DNA of 64,000 nt from assembly GCF_958431955.1 (NCBI RefSeq), contig NZ_CAUASN010000003.1, positions 1 to 64,000 on the forward strand, written 5' to 3'. The notes beneath the pieces are model-generated. The model was not told where the DNA came from. It searched no databases and saw nothing but the letters and a program-made list of their open reading frames with translations. Positions 62,493-64,000 of the stretch are shown here, piece after piece; the first letter of the stretch is position 1, and each line of letters starts with the position of its first letter. The position numbers were made by a program, and so were the translations under genes. This DNA is from an uncultured Adlercreutzia sp. (lineage in GTDB: Bacteria; Actinomycetota; Coriobacteriia; Coriobacteriales; Eggerthellaceae).

Positions 62493-64000
62493 CTATTCCG
62501 CCTCCATGCGCTCCTTCAGTATCTGGGCCAGGATGAAGCGCTTCACCTTGCCGGTGGCGGTGACGGGAATCTCGTCGATCACCTCCACACGCTCGGGCCA
62601 CAGGCGCTTGGCCACGTGGCGGTCTTTGAGGTAGGCGATGAGCTCGTCTTGGGTGGGCGGCCGCGTGGGATCGCTCGGCACCACGAAGGTGCAGATGCGC
62701 TCGCCCAAGCGCTCGTCGGGCATGCCGATGGTGGCGGAGTTCGCCAGGCCCGGGGCGCCGATGAGGTCGTCGTCGATCTCGCGGGCCGAGATGTTCTCGC
62801 CGCCGCGGATGATGACCTCCTTCTTGCGCCCGTTGATGCGGATGCGCCCTTCCTCGTCCTGGTAGCACAAATCCCCGCTGTAGAACCAGCCCTCATCGTC
62901 CAGGGCGCGGTCGGTGCGCTCGGGCTCGTTCAGGTAGCCCACGAACATATGCGGCCCGCGGGAGATCTCCTCGCCCTGCTCGCCGCGGGGCACCTCGTTG
63001 CCCGCGCCGTCGATCACGCGCACCTCGATGCCCTCGAAGGGCACGCCCGACCAGGCGCCGTCCCATTCGAGGCACTTCGCCGGCGGCACGTACACGTGCG
63101 GGCAGCTCTCCGTGGAGCCGTAGATCTCGCACAGCAGGATGCCGTGGCGCTGCGCCCGCTCGATGAGGGAGGGCGGCAGGGGAGCGCCGCCGCAGCAGAA
63201 CAGGTTCAGCGTCTCGAAGGCGAGCCCGTCGCCCGTGGCCTCCAGCACGTTCAGCATGTCGAAGATGAAGGGGGTGGCCGACATGGACCAGGTGACCCCC
63301 TCGGCGTTCATGAGCTCGATGGCCTCCCGTGCGTGGAAGTCCTGCTGCAGCACGGCCCGGCCGCCCAAGAGCATGGGGGAGATGAGCCCGTGGAAGAAGC
63401 CGGTGGCGTGGTTCAGAGGCGACGGCATGAACATGACGTCGGCCTCGGTGCGCCCCAGCTCGCCGGTGAACACGCGCTCCGAGAACAGGATGTTGTTGTG
63501 GGTGAGCATGGCCTGCTTGGGCTTGCCCGTGGTGCCCGAGGTGGGCAGGATGCAGGCCACCGAGTCGGCCGAGACCGGCTCGAAGGAGCTCATCGGCGCG
63601 AAGCGCGCGAAGATGTCGGCGAAGGTGGGGAAGTCGGTGTGGCTCGGCGCCTGCTTGTCGAGCACCGCGATGGGGCCCAGCGTGGGAATGGACGCGCGCA
63701 CCGCGGCGATCTGGGCCTCGTAGTCCACGTTGTGCGAGAAGGTGGGGCACAGAAACGCCCGGCTCCCCACGAGGTTCATGGCGTATTCCAGATCCATGTC
63801 GTTGTAGTTGCGCGGCACCGGGTGCATGACCGCGCCCACCTTCATGACGGCCACATACGCGATGCAGAACTCGGCCCACGTGGGGAACTGCACGGTGACT
63901 ACGTCGCCGACCGAGACGCCCTCGCTCGCAAGCCATGCTGCCAGCCGTCCCGCCGCGTCGTCCACCTCCCCGTAGGTGTAGCGGCTGCCCGTGTCGTCGC
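62493..64000 (-). CDS. AMP-dependent CoA ligase, CaiC-like (5' end outside window)
   Basis: At least 502 aa of an ANL-superfamily ligase; the reading frame continues past the window edge, so the start is missing. Motifs: LPTSGTTGKPKQAML, IYGSTESCP, YSGDLCYQDEEGRIRINGR followed by KKEVIIRGGENISAREI, and the C-terminal TATGKVKRFILA with the catalytic lysine. It is most like carnitine/crotonobetaine, cyclohexanecarboxylate or 2-hydroxy-acid type CoA ligases. Convergent with the etf operon. It could feed CoA esters to the dehydrogenases; substrate unknown. Confidence 0.92.
   Translation of the reverse strand, partial: DDTGSRYTYGEVDDAAGRLAAWLASEGVSVGDVVTVQFPTWAEFCIAYVAVMKVGAVMHPVPRNYNDMDLEYAMNLVGSRAFLCPTFSHNVDYEAQIAAVRASIPTLGPIAVLDKQAPSHTDFPTFADIFARFAPMSSFEPVSADSVACILPTSGTTGKPKQAMLTHNNILFSERVFTGELGRTEADVMFMPSPLNHATGFFHGLISPMLLGGRAVLQQDFHAREAIELMNAEGVTWSMSATPFIFDMLNVLEATGDGLAFETLNLFCCGGAPLPPSLIERAQRHGILLCEIYGSTESCPHVYVPPAKCLEWDGAWSGVPFEGIEVRVIDGAGNEVPRGEQGEEISRGPHMFVGYLNEPERTDRALDDEGWFYSGDLCYQDEEGRIRINGRKKEVIIRGGENISAREIDDDLIGAPGLANSATIGMPDERLGERICTFVVPSDPTRPPTQDELIAYLKDRHVAKRLWPERVEVIDEIPVTATGKVKRFILAQILKERMEAE

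Overview
The window is high-GC, gene-dense bacterial chromosome. Gene content points to the actinobacterial class Coriobacteriia, most likely family Eggerthellaceae (the gut anaerobe group of Eggerthella, Gordonibacter and Adlercreutzia). The evidence is an anaerobe-type set of acyl-CoA dehydrogenases with an ETF:quinone oxidoreductase, an Old-Yellow-Enzyme flavoprotein of the BaiCD/BaiH kind, a HypA protein, AddAB recombination and a sortase-anchored surface protein ending in LAATG. The genus assignment is inference; no rRNA is present.

Layout. 1-2.25 kb: tRNA-Asp genes followed by a lower-GC patch carrying a MNT/HEPN gene pair and an EcsC-like gene, closed by a degraded tRNA-Asp copy (probable relic island). 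2.3-5.8 kb: cysteine synthase, an isochorismatase-NUDIX fusion and an SPFH protein. 5.9-12.9 kb: a conserved housekeeping run rplS-rnhB-yraN-yifB-dprA-trmFO-xer. 13-22.8 kb: a 33-codon membrane peptide, XRE regulator, MFS transporter, uvrA with an SOS box, a leaderless membrane protein, gdhA, hypA (apparently ATT start) and a probably 5'-truncated ferredoxin-like gene. 23-28.5 kb: SOS-controlled Y-family polymerase plus YolD-like partner, DUF2130 protein, and a HIRAN/Sel1 pair. 28.7-35.3 kb: addB-addA. 35.4-42 kb: DDAH-like hydrolase, glutaredoxin-like protein, serC-serA, leuA. 42-47.5 kb: XRE-cupin regulator with an acyl-CoA synthetase, then a large C-type-lectin-like surface protein. 47.6-64 kb: acyl-CoA metabolism (three acyl-CoA dehydrogenases, TetR regulator, OYE-type reductase, etfBA, membrane Fe-S ETF:quinone oxidoreductase, NUDIX and metallo-beta-lactamase proteins, a second CoA ligase), interrupted by a MetH-activation-domain protein and coaD.

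How it fits together. The right third looks like a system that activates carboxylic acids to CoA esters, desaturates them, and passes electrons through EtfAB to a membrane Fe-S protein and the quinone pool. The left and middle hold information-processing and DNA-repair genes, two of them behind LexA-type operators.

Between genes there are several palindromic elements. One family (about 4.65, 35.78 and 62.32 kb) has a conserved core inside outer arms that differ in sequence but remain complementary. Two further roughly 170-180 bp inverted-repeat elements lie at 20.85 and 37.12 kb. No CRISPR array, rRNA or complete insertion sequence was seen.
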